A DNA stretch of 64,000 nucleotides from CALMEC01 sp963765105 (GCA_963765105.1 CAVXUW010000002.1:1-64000); one strand, 5' to 3'. Shown: positions 8,281 to 17,223, counted from the stretch's first letter. Notes: generated by a model not told the origin, from the sequence alone. Numbers and translations: made by a program.

Positions 8281-9387
8281 CTAGCTGCACGCCGTACTTC
8301 GTGCACGCCTCCTTCAGCGCGGGAGTCGTGCAGAGCTTGTCGGCGGTGGTGAAGCCGTCGGCCACGACGTCCTTGACGTTCTCCGCGAAGATCGCCTGCG
8401 GAATGAGCAGCTTGGACGGAACGTCCTTGCCCGTCTCGGTGTCCTTCGTCGACGCCGGTCGACGGTGGGTGTCTCACCCTTGGCGAGGGCGACGGCGAGC
8501 TCGGAAGCCGCGTCGGCCTCGGCCTTGATGGCCTTGTAGACCGTCATGCACTGGGTTCCGGCAAGCACGCGCTGCAGGCCTTCGTCGGTTGCGTCCTGGC
8601 CGGTGACCGGGACCTTGCCGGCGACGCCGTTCTTGGTGAGCACAGCGACAACTGCGCCACCGAGACCGTCGTTGGCGGCGTCAACGCCGACGAAGTTGCC
8701 CTTCGCCTTCGTGTACATCTGCTCGAAGATCGTTCCGGCCTGGGTGTTGTCCCAGTCCGGCACCGACTGGTCGGCGGCGATCGTGTAGCCGGCCTTCGTG
8801 ATGGCTGCCTCGTAGCCCTGCTTGAAGAGCGTGGCGTTGTTGTCGGTGGGTGATCCGTTGAGGAGGGCCACCGGGCCATCGTTCTTGCCGAGCTTCTTCA
8901 TGCAGGTCACAAGACCCTCGCCTTGGGCGGTGCCCACGGCCACGTTGTCGAACGACACGTAGTACGACGCCTCGCCACCGAGGGTCAGGCGGTCGTAGTC
9001 GATGGTCTTGATGCCCTGCGCCGATGCCTTCTTCTCACAGGCGGCACCAGTGGCGCTGTCGAGGTTCACGATCATCAGCACGCTCACCTTGGCGCCGATC
9101 ATCTGATCACACAAGGTGGCGAACTTGGCCTTGTCGCCGTTGGCGTTCTGGATGTCGGCTGTGACACCGGCAGCCGTGAAAGCCTCGGTGAGGAAGCGGC
9201 GGTCGGCCGTCTCCCACCGTGCCGACGATGCGCTGTCGGGGAGGATCACGCCGACGCTGCCGGGGGCAGCGGCCGCGGTGTCGGTGCCGCCGGAACCGCC
9301 GGCTGCAGGTTCGTCGTCGCCGCAGGCGGCGAGCCCGGTGGACATCGCGGCAAGTGCTGCCACGATGACCAGGGAACGTTTTCTCAT
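8281..9387 (-). CDS. xylF: D-xylose-binding lipoprotein, frame broken near the C-terminus
   Basis: A periplasmic-binding-protein-type lipoprotein of about 368 residues. The ATG at 9387 follows AAGGAG. A signal peptide ends in the lipobox GLAAC (Cys 22), and the mature protein has SARWETADR and the hinge segments of XylF/RbsB proteins. Near 8455 the frame is lost after ALAKGETPTV and resumes in another frame as DTETGKDVPSKLLIPQAIF. One missing G in the short run there repairs it. The C-terminus KEACTKYGVQL is normal for the family, but no in-frame stop follows directly: the frame runs on into xylG, and the nearest TAG (8283-8281) is one base out of register. A second small indel is therefore possible. 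Confidence 0.88.
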
Positions 9388-9452
9388 GATGTCTCCTTCT
9401 GTGGTGGTCCAGCGAGAGCGGTGGACACGAGGTGGGTCGAGTGGTTGATCAG

Positions 9453-10628
9453 TCACGACGTAGTAACTCCGAGTATGCGATCGACAACGAGCTGGTCCAG
9501 TCGTTCGATCTGGAAGGACCGACCCGCCATCGTGTCGAGGTCGAACTCCTCATCCTTGAGGGCGGACGCAGTGTCCGCGCGGTAGCTCCCGACGGTCTCC
9601 GCCGCGAGGTCAAAAACGCCCGACACACGGAGGGCCTCACGAACCTGAGGGTCCTCGTCGAACTGTCGAGCCTTCTGCGGCAAGAGCTTTGTAGGTGCGC
9701 ATGCAGCCGCGGGCGAAGTCCCAGATTCCCTCACCGGTCTCCACACGGTAGGGCCGGGCGTCGAAGTGGCGCGGGCCGTCATAGCCGCTGCGCTCCAGGA
9801 GACGGACGAGGAAGAACTGATCCTTGATGCCCTCGGAGCCAAAGCGGAAGTCCTGGTCGTACCGGCCGATGCGCTGGTCGTTGAGGTCGATGTGGAACAG
9901 CTTGTCCTGCCACAGCGCCTGCGCCACGCCGTGATGGAATGACAAGCCCACCATGGTCTCGTGCGCGTACTCGGGGTTCAGACCCACCATGTCGGGGTGC
10001 TCGAGCGTGGTGATGAACGCCAGCGCGTGGCCGATGGTGGGCAGAAAGATGTCTCCGCGCGGCTCGTTGGGCTTGGGCTCGAGGGCAAACCGGATGTCGA
10101 TGCCCTGATCGCGGCAGTAGCCCGTGAGGAAGTTGAGCGCCTCGCGGAAGCGGTCGAGCGCGTCGCGTCGGCTCCTTTGCCGCGTGCGACTCGACACCCT
10201 CGCGACCGCCCCAGAAAACGTAGGTCGGCACGCCCAGCTCGGCGGCGAGATCGAGGTTGCGCATGACCTTCTGAATTGCGAAGCGCCGCACGGCCGGGTC
10301 GTTGCTGGTAAACGCCCCGTCTTTGAACACCGCGTGCGAGAACAGGTTGGTGGTGGCCATGGAAGCCACCACGCCGTGCTCCGTGAGCGCGCGCGAGAAG
10401 CGCGCCACGATGCGATCGCGTTCGGCGGCCGTCGACCCGAACGGGATGAGGTCGTCATCGTGAAAGCTGACACCCCAGGCGCCGATCTCGGCCAGCTTCG
10501 CAACGAAGTCGACGGGGTCGATCGGGCGTGCGCGTCGGCCCTCCGAAGGGATCGCTGCCGACGTGGCCAATGGTCCATAAACCAAAGGCGAACTTGTCGG
10601 CAGGGGTGGGAGCGAGCGAGTCGGTCAT
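9453..10628 (-). CDS. xylA: Xylose isomerase, frame broken at three places
   Basis: The gene encodes D-xylose isomerase (xylose to xylulose), about 391 residues, spread over three frames. Family landmarks are FGLWTIGHVGSDPFGG at the N-terminus, WGVSFHDDDLIPFGS with the catalytic histidine, ALEPKPNEPRGD with metal ligands, HIDLNDQ, and RHFDARPYR. The frame changes near 10530, 10165 and 9675. In each case deleting one base restores the register and gives the exact spacing seen in Streptomyces XylA. With all active-site residues kept, sequencing or assembly error is more likely than loss. No good Shine-Dalgarno precedes the ATG, and a palindrome lies 25 bases upstream. It acts between XylFGH uptake and XylB. 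Confidence 0.88.
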
Positions 10629-10652
10629 GGCGATGTGGGGACGAAGGAGAGC

Positions 10653-10671
10653 ATGTTGTCGCCCGCAACAT
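10653..10671. promoter_or_regulatory. Candidate XylR operator upstream of xylA
   Basis: A palindrome with arms ATGTTG and CAACAT separated by seven bases sits 25 bases before the xylA start. Position and symmetry fit a dimeric repressor such as the ROK protein of this operon. No experimentally known consensus was matched, so this is inference from position and symmetry only. Confidence 0.4.
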
Positions 10672-10739
10672 ATTCGATTCGCAACGTCTGGCACAAGGGC
10701 AGAAGCGACAATTGTTTCACGCTGGGAGCACGCGTTTCG

Positions 10740-12167
10740 TCATCTCGTTGGCGGGCGTGAGCCGTCCACAGAGCGGACTCGTGGACCGTCAGCTTCCGTT
10801 TCGGGGCGCACCTGCGCGTAGGCCGTGCGTACCGATGGTGTCGGTTCGGTAACGACGATCTGGGTTCCCGGTTGATCCCACTCGGGTGGTTGGCCATCAC
10901 CCTGAAGGGCCCACGCGGCCTGCCGTGCGGCACCCAAGGCGACGTACTCCCCCGGGGCGGGGACGGTGATCGTGCCACCCATCAGGGCGGCGGCGACCTG
11001 CTGCACCGCGGGTGAGGCGGCTGCCCCACCGATGAGCAGCACTCGGCGCGGGGTGACACCGGCAGCGCCGAGCGCATCGATTGCGTCGGCCAGCCCGCAG
11101 AGCATTCCCTCGATCGCGGCGCGTGCGAGGTTCCCCGGGGTCATGTTCTCACGGGTCAAGCCGTGGAGGCTGCCGGTGGCGTTCGGGAGATCCGGCGTGC
11201 GCTCTCCGTCGAGGTACGGGATCAGGGTTATCCCCTCCGCCCCCGCTGGCGCGGCGAGGGCAAGGGCGCTCAGCCGGGCAAGATCGACACCCAGCAGGTG
11301 CGCGGTGGCACTCAGCACACGTGCGGCGTTCAATGTGCACACCAGGGGGAGCCACCGACCTGTGGCATCGGCGAAACCGGCGACGTGCCCCGAGTCGTCC
11401 CGCGTCGGTGCATCGGCAACGGCAAAAGCGGTCCCGGACGTTCCGAGTGACACCGCCACATCGCCGGCTTCGAGACCGAGTCCCAGTGCCGCCGCCATGT
11501 TGTCGCCCGTTCCCGCGCCAAGGAGCACGCCCGAGGGCGTCTGTCCCACCACCTCGCCTGGGCCGGCAACACGGGGAACCCCGACGTCGCGTCCCACGGC
11601 GAGCTTCAGCAGATCGGTGCGGTAATGGCCGCTGATGGGCGACCAGTAGCCGGTGCCGCTGGCATCGCCGCGATCGGTGGTCGGGGTTAGGGGCATCCCC
11701 GCCAGTCGCCAGGTGAGCCAGTCATGGGGCAACATCACCTGGGCGACCCGCGCCGCGTGCCCCGGCTCGGAGCGGGCCAACCAGCGCAACTTGGTGACGG
11801 TAAACGACGCCACCGGCACACTGCCCACGGCGTCGGCCCACGCGGTGGGGCCGCCCAGCTCGTCGATGAGGTCGCGGGCATCGGGCGCTGAGCGCGTGTC
11901 GTTCCACAGCAGTGCCGGGCGGATCGACTCACCGTCAGCGTCGAGGGTGACGAGGCCGTGCTGCTGTCCGGCCACGGCGAGTGCGGCCACGTCGCTGAGG
12001 AGGTCTTGCGACGCGGTGGCGAGCGCGTCCCACCAGGCGTTGGGGGCGCATTCGGTGCCATCGGGGTGGGGTGCGCGACCCTCACGAACGACTCGCCCGG
12101 TCTCGGCGTCACAGACGACCACCTTTACCGACTGCGTCGATGAATCGATTCCGGCGACCAGTGGCAT
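10740..12167 (-). CDS. xylB: Xylulokinase
   Basis: A 475-residue FGGY-family kinase that phosphorylates D-xylulose to xylulose 5-phosphate. The N-terminal phosphate-binding loop GIDSSTQSVK is at residues 5-14. AVAGQQHGLV and the WNDTRS segment are diagnostic of xylulokinase. A second ATPase loop (VSLGTSGTAF) and the RRVLLIGGAAASP segment are in the C-terminal half. The frame is intact. The ATG at 12167 is preferred to longer in-frame starts because the homology begins there and a TAGGGT -10 box lies seven bases upstream, which suggests a leaderless transcript. It is the first gene of the xylose operon; xylA follows after 111 bases. Confidence 0.93.
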   Translation of the reverse strand: MPLVAGIDSSTQSVKVVVCDAETGRVVREGRAPHPDGTECAPNAWWDALATASQDLLSDVAALAVAGQQHGLVTLDADGESIRPALLWNDTRSAPDARDLIDELGGPTAWADAVGSVPVASFTVTKLRWLARSEPGHAARVAQVMLPHDWLTWRLAGMPLTPTTDRGDASGTGYWSPISGHYRTDLLKLAVGRDVGVPRVAGPGEVVGQTPSGVLLGAGTGDNMAAALGLGLEAGDVAVSLGTSGTAFAVADAPTRDDSGHVAGFADATGRWLPLVCTLNAARVLSATAHLLGVDLARLSALALAAPAGAEGITLIPYLDGERTPDLPNATGSLHGLTRENMTPGNLARAAIEGMLCGLADAIDALGAAGVTPRRVLLIGGAAASPAVQQVAAALMGGTITVPAPGEYVALGAARQAAWALQGDGQPPEWDQPGTQIVVTEPTPSVRTAYAQVRPETEADGPRVRSVDGSRPPTR

Positions 12168-12174
12168 GCGGCGC

Positions 12175-12210
12175 ACCCTATCCGCATGTGCGCGCGCCCA
12201 TGCGGCACAT
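12175..12210 (-). promoter_or_regulatory. xylB leaderless promoter and inverted repeat
   Basis: On the minus strand TAGGGT (12180-12175) fits the TANNNT -10 consensus. It ends seven bases before the xylB ATG, the spacing expected of a leaderless actinobacterial transcript. Just upstream an inverted repeat, ATGTGC and GCACAT with a 13-base spacer (12186-12210), could bind the repressor. The outer ATGT/ACAT is shared with the palindrome before xylA. No clear -35 box is visible. Confidence 0.4.
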
Positions 12211-12247
12211 ATTGCGGGCGAGCGTGAGGGGCGGGCAGACTGCCGAC

Positions 12248-13438
12248 ATGTTTGGTGATGTCTATTGGCAGCGACCTCGACCGGCATCTCGCGCCCCGCT
12301 GCGGGGCGACGCACGAGCGGATGTTGCGATCATCGGCGCCGGAATCGGTGGGTTGGCGGCGGCCTGGCACCTGGCGAATCGTGGTGTGCGGAGCATCGTC
12401 GTCGAGGCCCGTGGCGTCGCCAGCGGGGCTAGTGGACGAAACGGGGGCTTCCTCATCGCGGGGGCGGCCGCCATGTACAACGATGCCCGGCGTCAGTTCG
12501 GCGCCGACGTTGCACGGCGCATCTATCGCGCGACGCTCGATGCGCAGGACGACGTCATCGCTCTTGCAGCCAAAATGGGCGTTGGCGACGCGATCCAACG
12601 CGTTGGCCTGTTGCGGTTGGCCGTTGACCGTGGCGAGGTCGACCACGTCGCCGAGCACTGCGCTGCCCTTGCCGAGGATGGCTTTCCGGGCGAGATGGTC
12701 GACGCGGCGGCGCTGCCCGAGGCGGTGCGCCGACCCGACCGTGCCGGACTGTGGACGGGGCACGATGCGTCGGTGCATCCGGTTCGGCTGCTCCGCGCGT
12801 TGGCCGACGTCCTCACTGAACGGGGCGTCACGATCGTCGAGGGCACGACGGTACGTGCGATCTCCGCGACGGAGGGGGGCGTTGTCGTGACGACTGCTCA
12901 TGGCGCGATTGAGGCCGCCCATGCCGTGGTTGCCGCCGACGGCGCGGTCGCCACGTTGGTCCCCGAATTTCGCGGCCGCATTCGACCACGGCGGCTTCAC
13001 ATGGTCGCCACCGCGCCTGGCGCGCGGCCACACGTCGCGCACCCGGTGTATGCCCGGTACGGCTACGAGTATCACCAGCAGCGTCCCGACGGCACGATCG
13101 TGCTCGGCGGCTTCTCGGATCTCGACGGCGTTCACTCCTACACCGACCGCGAGGACGCTTCCCCACTGGTGCATGATCGTCTCGCCGCGTACCTGCGCGA
13201 CGATCTCGGAGTCGATGAGCCCGTTGCCTCGCGGTGGGTGGGTATCGTGGGCTACACGGACGACGGTCGTCCGTTTGTCGGCCCGACGGCCGCGTCGTCT
13301 CGGGTGTTCGTGATGGGTGGCTACTGCGGCACCGGGAACCTCTGCGCCTGGGTTGGCGCGCGGATCGTCGCCGAGATGATCAGCACCGGCATGAGCGTCG
13401 ATGCCGACCTCTTCGATTCCTCGCGACCCGCGGTGTGA
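12248..13438 (+). CDS. FAD-dependent amino-acid/amine oxidoreductase (DAO family)
   Basis: A 396-residue DadA/GlpD-type flavoprotein. The dinucleotide-binding loop GAGIGG is at residues 30-35, followed by the acidic end of strand 2 (VVEA). SGASGRNGGFL is the DAO-family FAD contact typical of gamma-glutamylputrescine oxidase-like enzymes. The C-terminal GYTDDGRPFVGP and GYCGTGNLCAW segments close the FAD site. It likely oxidises an amine or amino acid, but the substrate cannot be told. It is divergent from xylB with an 80-base intergenic region and stands alone, so a link to xylose is not implied. The ATG at 12248 is chosen because the homology starts there. Confidence 0.85.
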   Translation: MFGDVYWQRPRPASRAPLRGDARADVAIIGAGIGGLAAAWHLANRGVRSIVVEARGVASGASGRNGGFLIAGAAAMYNDARRQFGADVARRIYRATLDAQDDVIALAAKMGVGDAIQRVGLLRLAVDRGEVDHVAEHCAALAEDGFPGEMVDAAALPEAVRRPDRAGLWTGHDASVHPVRLLRALADVLTERGVTIVEGTTVRAISATEGGVVVTTAHGAIEAAHAVVAADGAVATLVPEFRGRIRPRRLHMVATAPGARPHVAHPVYARYGYEYHQQRPDGTIVLGGFSDLDGVHSYTDREDASPLVHDRLAAYLRDDLGVDEPVASRWVGIVGYTDDGRPFVGPTAASSRVFVMGGYCGTGNLCAWVGARIVAEMISTGMSVDADLFDSSRPAV

Positions 13439-13520
13439 AAAACATAGTTCTTAGCGTAAAAACGGATAAAGTTCATAAACGTCCGCAATAACTGACGTTG
13501 TGGATAGCGGTCGGAGGGCC

Positions 13521-14210
13521 ATGGAGCGGCAAACACATTGGTTCGTGAGAAAGCTTGTTCTCGCTCAGGCGGCGACAATCGTCGCCCTCGCGCTCGTCTG
13601 CGCTTTGCTGTTTCGACGTCTTCGCAACCGTGAGGCGGACGCCGCCGACCTTGCTGAGCTGGCACTCATCGACAGCCTCACCGGCCTGCGCAATCGGCGT
13701 GCCTTCGACGAGGAGCTGACCCAGGCCCTGGACGTACGCTCACGCGGCCCGGTGCGGCCGCGGCTGGCGCTCGCCATGATCGACATGCGCGGCCTCAAAG
13801 CCCTCAACGACTCATTGGGTCACCAAGTCGGTGACGACCGGCTGGTCACCCTCGCCCAGATTCTCCGCGCCAACGTCCGTGGTGGCGACTCGGTGTACCG
13901 CCTCGGCGGCGATGAGTTCATGCTGGTGTTGCCCGGGCAGGGGGCGCACGAGGCGCGGCGCCTTCTTGGGCGCGTGTCGGTGGGCCTGGCCGAGCACGCC
14001 ATCGCGATCTCCGTGGGTGTGGCCGAGGCATCGACGTCGGTCTCGACCGATGCCCTCATCGGCCGCGCCGACCGCGCGCTCGTGGTGGCTAAGCGCGGGC
14101 CGGAGAGCATCGTCGTGTGGCAACCCGGCCTCGACTACGTTTCGCCGAGCGACACACCGGCCACGCAGCCGGAGTGGCCGAGTGGAGACAGCGAGAACTC
14201 CGGCAGGTAG
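13521..14210 (+). CDS. Membrane-anchored diguanylate cyclase (GGDEF)
   Basis: A 229-residue protein with one N-terminal transmembrane helix (about 13-31), a short linker and a single GGDEF domain. The active-site motif GGDEF is exact at 129-133. An inhibitory I-site RGGD lies at 120-123, five residues before it. Both features predict an active, product-inhibited cyclic-di-GMP synthase. There is no PAS, GAF or periplasmic sensor domain, so its input is unclear. A GTG at 13500 would add seven residues. I chose the ATG because GGAGG precedes it, though the spacing is short. The AT-rich 80 bases upstream probably hold its promoter. The C-terminal tail of about 30 residues is low-complexity. Confidence 0.88.
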   Translation: MERQTHWFVRKLVLAQAATIVALALVCALLFRRLRNREADAADLAELALIDSLTGLRNRRAFDEELTQALDVRSRGPVRPRLALAMIDMRGLKALNDSLGHQVGDDRLVTLAQILRANVRGGDSVYRLGGDEFMLVLPGQGAHEARRLLGRVSVGLAEHAIAISVGVAEASTSVSTDALIGRADRALVVAKRGPESIVVWQPGLDYVSPSDTPATQPEWPSGDSENSGR

Positions 14211-14411
14211 CCCGGCCGAAACCGCCGCCACGTGGCATGAGCATTGCGTAAACGATCTGTCACGCTTCAAAGAGAGCCCTTGCGCCGTGGAGGGCGGCTC
14301 GCAGAGGGTGAGAACCGAGGCCGAACGCAGCGTGAGTCGCGCGCGGCCCGATCTGACCATTGCACGGCACAGGCCACTGGCACGTGCCATGACGCGAAGC
14401 GAGGCAACCCC

Positions 14412-14924
14412 GTGAAGCAGGCCCACACGACACGCACCCGAACGATTGTCTTTGTCCTGACGAGCGCAGGAGCTCTGGCCGCTGGCACCGTGCCGGCGGC
14501 GGCCTGCCCATCCGTCCCCTTTTATGGCTTGAAGAGCTCGCCGACCCACATAAAGTTTGCCGACATCCCCACGTTCAAGAACGGTCCCGGCGGGACGCTC
14601 AGCGTCACGAAGGACTTCACGTCGTCGGCCAGCTACCAGGTCACCGCGGGAGCGGAGTCGGAGGTCGGCGCTGTTCTCGCCAGCGCCAAGGTCTCCATCA
14701 GCGCATCACTCACGAAGACGAACTCGTCGACAGTGACCAACAACTACACGCGTAAGATCCCACGCGGGAAGTACGGCAACGTCCAATACGTCGCGTGGGG
14801 CCGCAAGGTGACGTGGAAGAAGTACGTCTTCACGTCGGCGTGCAAACAGGTCCTGGTGGCTCGCGGCACGATCAAGTTCCCCGCCAACAAAGAGGGCTGG
14901 CGCTACTGGACAAGTAATCGCTGA
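14412..14924 (+). CDS. Small secreted protein of unknown function, Ser/Thr-rich beta structure
   Basis: A 170-residue protein not recognised as a known family. A GTG start with GAGG nine bases upstream begins a clear Sec signal peptide (residues 1 to about 32, ending TVPAAA before CPS). The mature part alternates polar and small residues over a long Ser/Thr-rich stretch (about 63-113), then has KIPRGKYGNVQYVAWG and a basic C-terminus. Two cysteines (about 33 and 144) could form a disulfide. Such amphipathic Ser/Thr strands before a P-G-K-Y-G turn resemble aerolysin-fold beta-pore proteins, but this is only a visual resemblance. It stands alone between a GGDEF gene and a convergent cyclase gene. 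Confidence 0.7.
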   Translation: MKQAHTTRTRTIVFVLTSAGALAAGTVPAAACPSVPFYGLKSSPTHIKFADIPTFKNGPGGTLSVTKDFTSSASYQVTAGAESEVGAVLASAKVSISASLTKTNSSTVTNNYTRKIPRGKYGNVQYVAWGRKVTWKKYVFTSACKQVLVARGTIKFPANKEGWRYWTSNR

Positions 14925-14937
14925 GGCTCGGGAGCCG

Positions 14938-15738
14938 CTACGCCGGTACGAGGGCCAGGGGGCGTAGCGGCGCTCCCGTGGCCCCCACCATCTTGAGCGA
15001 CGCCCCGACGAACGTGAACGCGGTGTGGCCGCTGGCGGCCAGCTCGTCGAGGGCGAGGTTCTCGATGATGTAGATGCCATGTCGTACCAGCAGCACGACG
15101 TGGCCGGGCAGCTCACAGTTATACGTCGCGTCGCGCACACCGATGGCGTCCCACGCGAGGTTGTCGGCCCCAACCGCCGCTACGCCGAGCGTGGCCAGCC
15201 ACTCCGAGGCATCGGCAGCCATGCCCGCCGAAGCGACGTAACGCGCCGGGTCGTTCCAATTTGCCCCGTTCCCCAGCCGCACCAGCACGACATCTCCCGC
15301 GGCGATGGCGACCGCCGTAGCGTCGGCACACTGTCGCAGCGTGTCAGCGCTGACGAGGGACCCGGGGGCGATTTCATCGACGCCCGCTGCCCCGGCCACA
15401 TCGAGCAGCACCCCACGTCCGACGAGTGGCGGGATGGTCTCGGCTCCGAACGCGGTGAACCCGTTCATCGTCTCGGCGGCCGTCGCGTTGGATCCATCGT
15501 GAAGGTGGAGGTGCTCGGCCTGGTGACAGATCGCATCGATGTGCGTGCCGGCATGCTCGGGCGCGGTCACCAACCCGGATGCCCCGGTGCGGGGCCCACG
15601 GGTGTCCGGGTCGTAGGCGTCGCCGTGGCGACGGTGGAGGACGAAACTGTACCCCGGCCCGTGCGCACCGAATGACGGCATGCCGGCAAACCGCGGCTGT
15701 TCCAGATCGATGGCGCGCAGGTGTGGGGGAGCGTTCAT
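14938..15738 (-). CDS. Cyclase family protein (kynurenine formamidase-like)
   Basis: A 266-residue member of the metal-dependent cyclase/kynurenine-formamidase superfamily. The metal-binding motif HAGTHIDAICH (HxGTHxDxxxH) lies at about residues 62-72. Family members hydrolyse an amide or lactone, for example formylkynurenine or isatin. The distal segment GADNLAWDAIG and a C-terminal Glu-Asn near the last strand fit the fold. No tryptophan pathway genes are nearby, so kynurenine formamidase activity is not asserted. It is convergent with the secreted-protein gene (13-base gap) and divergent from the DUF4143 ATPase, whose repeat array begins 28 bases upstream of this start. Confidence 0.85.
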   Translation of the reverse strand: MNAPPHLRAIDLEQPRFAGMPSFGAHGPGYSFVLHRRHGDAYDPDTRGPRTGASGLVTAPEHAGTHIDAICHQAEHLHLHDGSNATAAETMNGFTAFGAETIPPLVGRGVLLDVAGAAGVDEIAPGSLVSADTLRQCADATAVAIAAGDVVLVRLGNGANWNDPARYVASAGMAADASEWLATLGVAAVGADNLAWDAIGVRDATYNCELPGHVVLLVRHGIYIIENLALDELAASGHTAFTFVGASLKMVGATGAPLRPLALVPA

Positions 15739-15765
15739 TGACGCGACTCTATCCGCCCCCGTGGG

Positions 15766-15857
15766 ACCGTCTACTTCGGAAGAAAAGCACCGTCAAATTC
15801 GGAACAAAACAACCGTCTACTTCGGCGTAAAAGTACCGTCTACTTCGGAACTGTGCA
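15766..15857 (+). repeat. Four tandem 23-bp repeats upstream of the DUF4143 ATPase
   Basis: Four units begin at 15766, 15789, 15812 and 15835, exactly 23 bases apart, and end 11 bases before the ATG at 15869. The shared core is ACCGTCTACTTCGG, followed by an A-rich AANAAAAG tail in the first three units. Unit 2 has AAA in place of CTA at the seventh to ninth bases of the core. There are no unique spacers, so this is not a CRISPR. Spacing of about two helical turns and the position in the leader suggest an operator array or phase-variable control region for the ATPase gene. Confidence 0.85.
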
Positions 15858-15868
15858 AAGATGCCCAA

Positions 15869-17140
15869 ATGGAATCAGGGATTCTTGAGGACCATGTCGG
15901 GCGTCGCCTGCAGTCGCTGATCACCGTGAGAATGGCGGAAGAAGCGGTCATCGCGCTTCATGGGCCGCGTACGGTTGGCAAGTCGACGCTTCTCGACGAT
16001 GTCGCACGTGATTCGGGACGGGTGCGTCTTGATCTGGATGATCCGACGACCCTTGGAGCCGTCACATCCGATCCGACACTTTTCGTTCAAGGACCATCGC
16101 CCGTTTGCGTTGACGAGTACCAACGCGCACCCGTTCTGCTTGATGCGATCAAAGCGGAGCTCAGCAACGATTTTCGACCCGGCCGCTTTGTCCTCACCGG
16201 CTCAACGACATACGCCAGTCTTCCCCTCGACGCCCAGTCGCTCACGGGTCGACTGCACCTCATCCAGGTGTGGCCGCTCTCGCAGGGGGAGATCGCGGAG
16301 GCTCACGAAACCTTCGTCGAACAACTCGTCGCCGATCCTTCATCACTCATCTCTTCCGCGCCGTCCGCAACTTCACGGGAGGAGTACGCAGAACGAATCA
16401 TCCGTGGCGGGATGCCGCTTGCGCTGCGGCGTCCAACGACAGCTGCGCGGAACCGTTGGTTTGACGACTACGTTGCCCTTGTTGTCGAACGGGACGTCAT
16501 GGACCTCTCTCGGGTGCGCCAGCGGGAGGCTCTGCCGCGACTCCTCCGCCAACTTGCCGCCCAGACAGGCGGGCTTCTCTCCATCGCAAAAGCCGCGCGG
16601 CAGGCGGGTATTGAACAATCGACCGCCGAGAGTTATACGAAGCTTCTGGAGGCTGCTTTTCTCGTTCACCGGTTGCCTGCGTGGGGGCGTACTCTGCGAA
16701 GTCGAATTGGTACGAGCCCCAAAGTGCACCTTGTGGATTCTGGCCTCGCCGCTCGGCTCCATGGGGTCACCACTGAGAAGCTGGCCCTTCGCGAGCCCGC
16801 CTCACTCGTTGAGTTCGGGCATCTCTTGGAGACGTTCGTCGTTGACGAGGTCCTCAAGCAGGCGGGATGGCTCGAGCAGCGTGTTACCACGGGTCACCTC
16901 CGCACGAAAGACGGTCTCGAGGTGGACCTTGTCGTGGAACGCGACGACGGTGGCGTCATTGGTATCGAGGTCAAGGCGGGAGTCGATGTTGACACGAGGG
17001 ACTTTCGTGGTCTGCGGCTTCTCCGGACAATGACTGGCGAACGGTTCATTGGCGGTGTCGTCATCAACCTTGGTCGACACGCATACACCGCTGACGACCG
17101 CATGCATGTCATTCCGGCCGATCGTCTCTGGATGGCCTGA
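15869..17140 (+). CDS. AAA+ ATPase with DUF4143 domain
   Basis: A 423-residue protein of the AAA_14/DUF4143 family. Walker A GPRTVGKST is at 32-40 and Walker B VCVDEYQRAP at about 79-88. A LTGST sensor and an SLTGR segment follow, then the DUF4143 part with GLEVDLVV and GIEVKAG, a PD-(D/E)XK-like acidic/lysine pattern. Family members are common, often horizontally spread, and of unknown function; defence or toxin-like roles have been suggested. The gene is single, flanked by unrelated housekeeping genes, and its leader carries the 23-bp repeats. Base composition looks slightly less GC-rich than neighbours, consistent with acquisition. The ATG at 15869 is the start where similarity begins; longer starts would translate the repeats. 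Confidence 0.88.
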   Translation: MESGILEDHVGRRLQSLITVRMAEEAVIALHGPRTVGKSTLLDDVARDSGRVRLDLDDPTTLGAVTSDPTLFVQGPSPVCVDEYQRAPVLLDAIKAELSNDFRPGRFVLTGSTTYASLPLDAQSLTGRLHLIQVWPLSQGEIAEAHETFVEQLVADPSSLISSAPSATSREEYAERIIRGGMPLALRRPTTAARNRWFDDYVALVVERDVMDLSRVRQREALPRLLRQLAAQTGGLLSIAKAARQAGIEQSTAESYTKLLEAAFLVHRLPAWGRTLRSRIGTSPKVHLVDSGLAARLHGVTTEKLALREPASLVEFGHLLETFVVDEVLKQAGWLEQRVTTGHLRTKDGLEVDLVVERDDGGVIGIEVKAGVDVDTRDFRGLRLLRTMTGERFIGGVVINLGRHAYTADDRMHVIPADRLWMA

Positions 17141-17223
17141 CACCGCCTGAGGCTCGGTCGGATGGGCGCACCCTTTGCTAGCGTCAGTGCGCTGCTCTTC
17201 CCGCTGTGAAAGGACACGGATCC

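Noticed and set aside
9453..10628. Programmed ribosomal frameshifting or true decay of xylA
   Set aside because: Three shifts at unlike sequences without slippery heptamers, and every active-site residue kept; a consensus-error explanation covers the other broken genes too.
15766..15857. CRISPR array at the 23-bp repeats
   Set aside because: The repeats abut one another with no unique spacers, and no cas genes are near.
15680..15868. Longer start for the DUF4143 ATPase that would translate the 23-bp repeats
   Set aside because: Similarity begins at ATG 15869 and the repeats lie in a leader; 23 is not a multiple of three, so a repeated peptide would not be kept.
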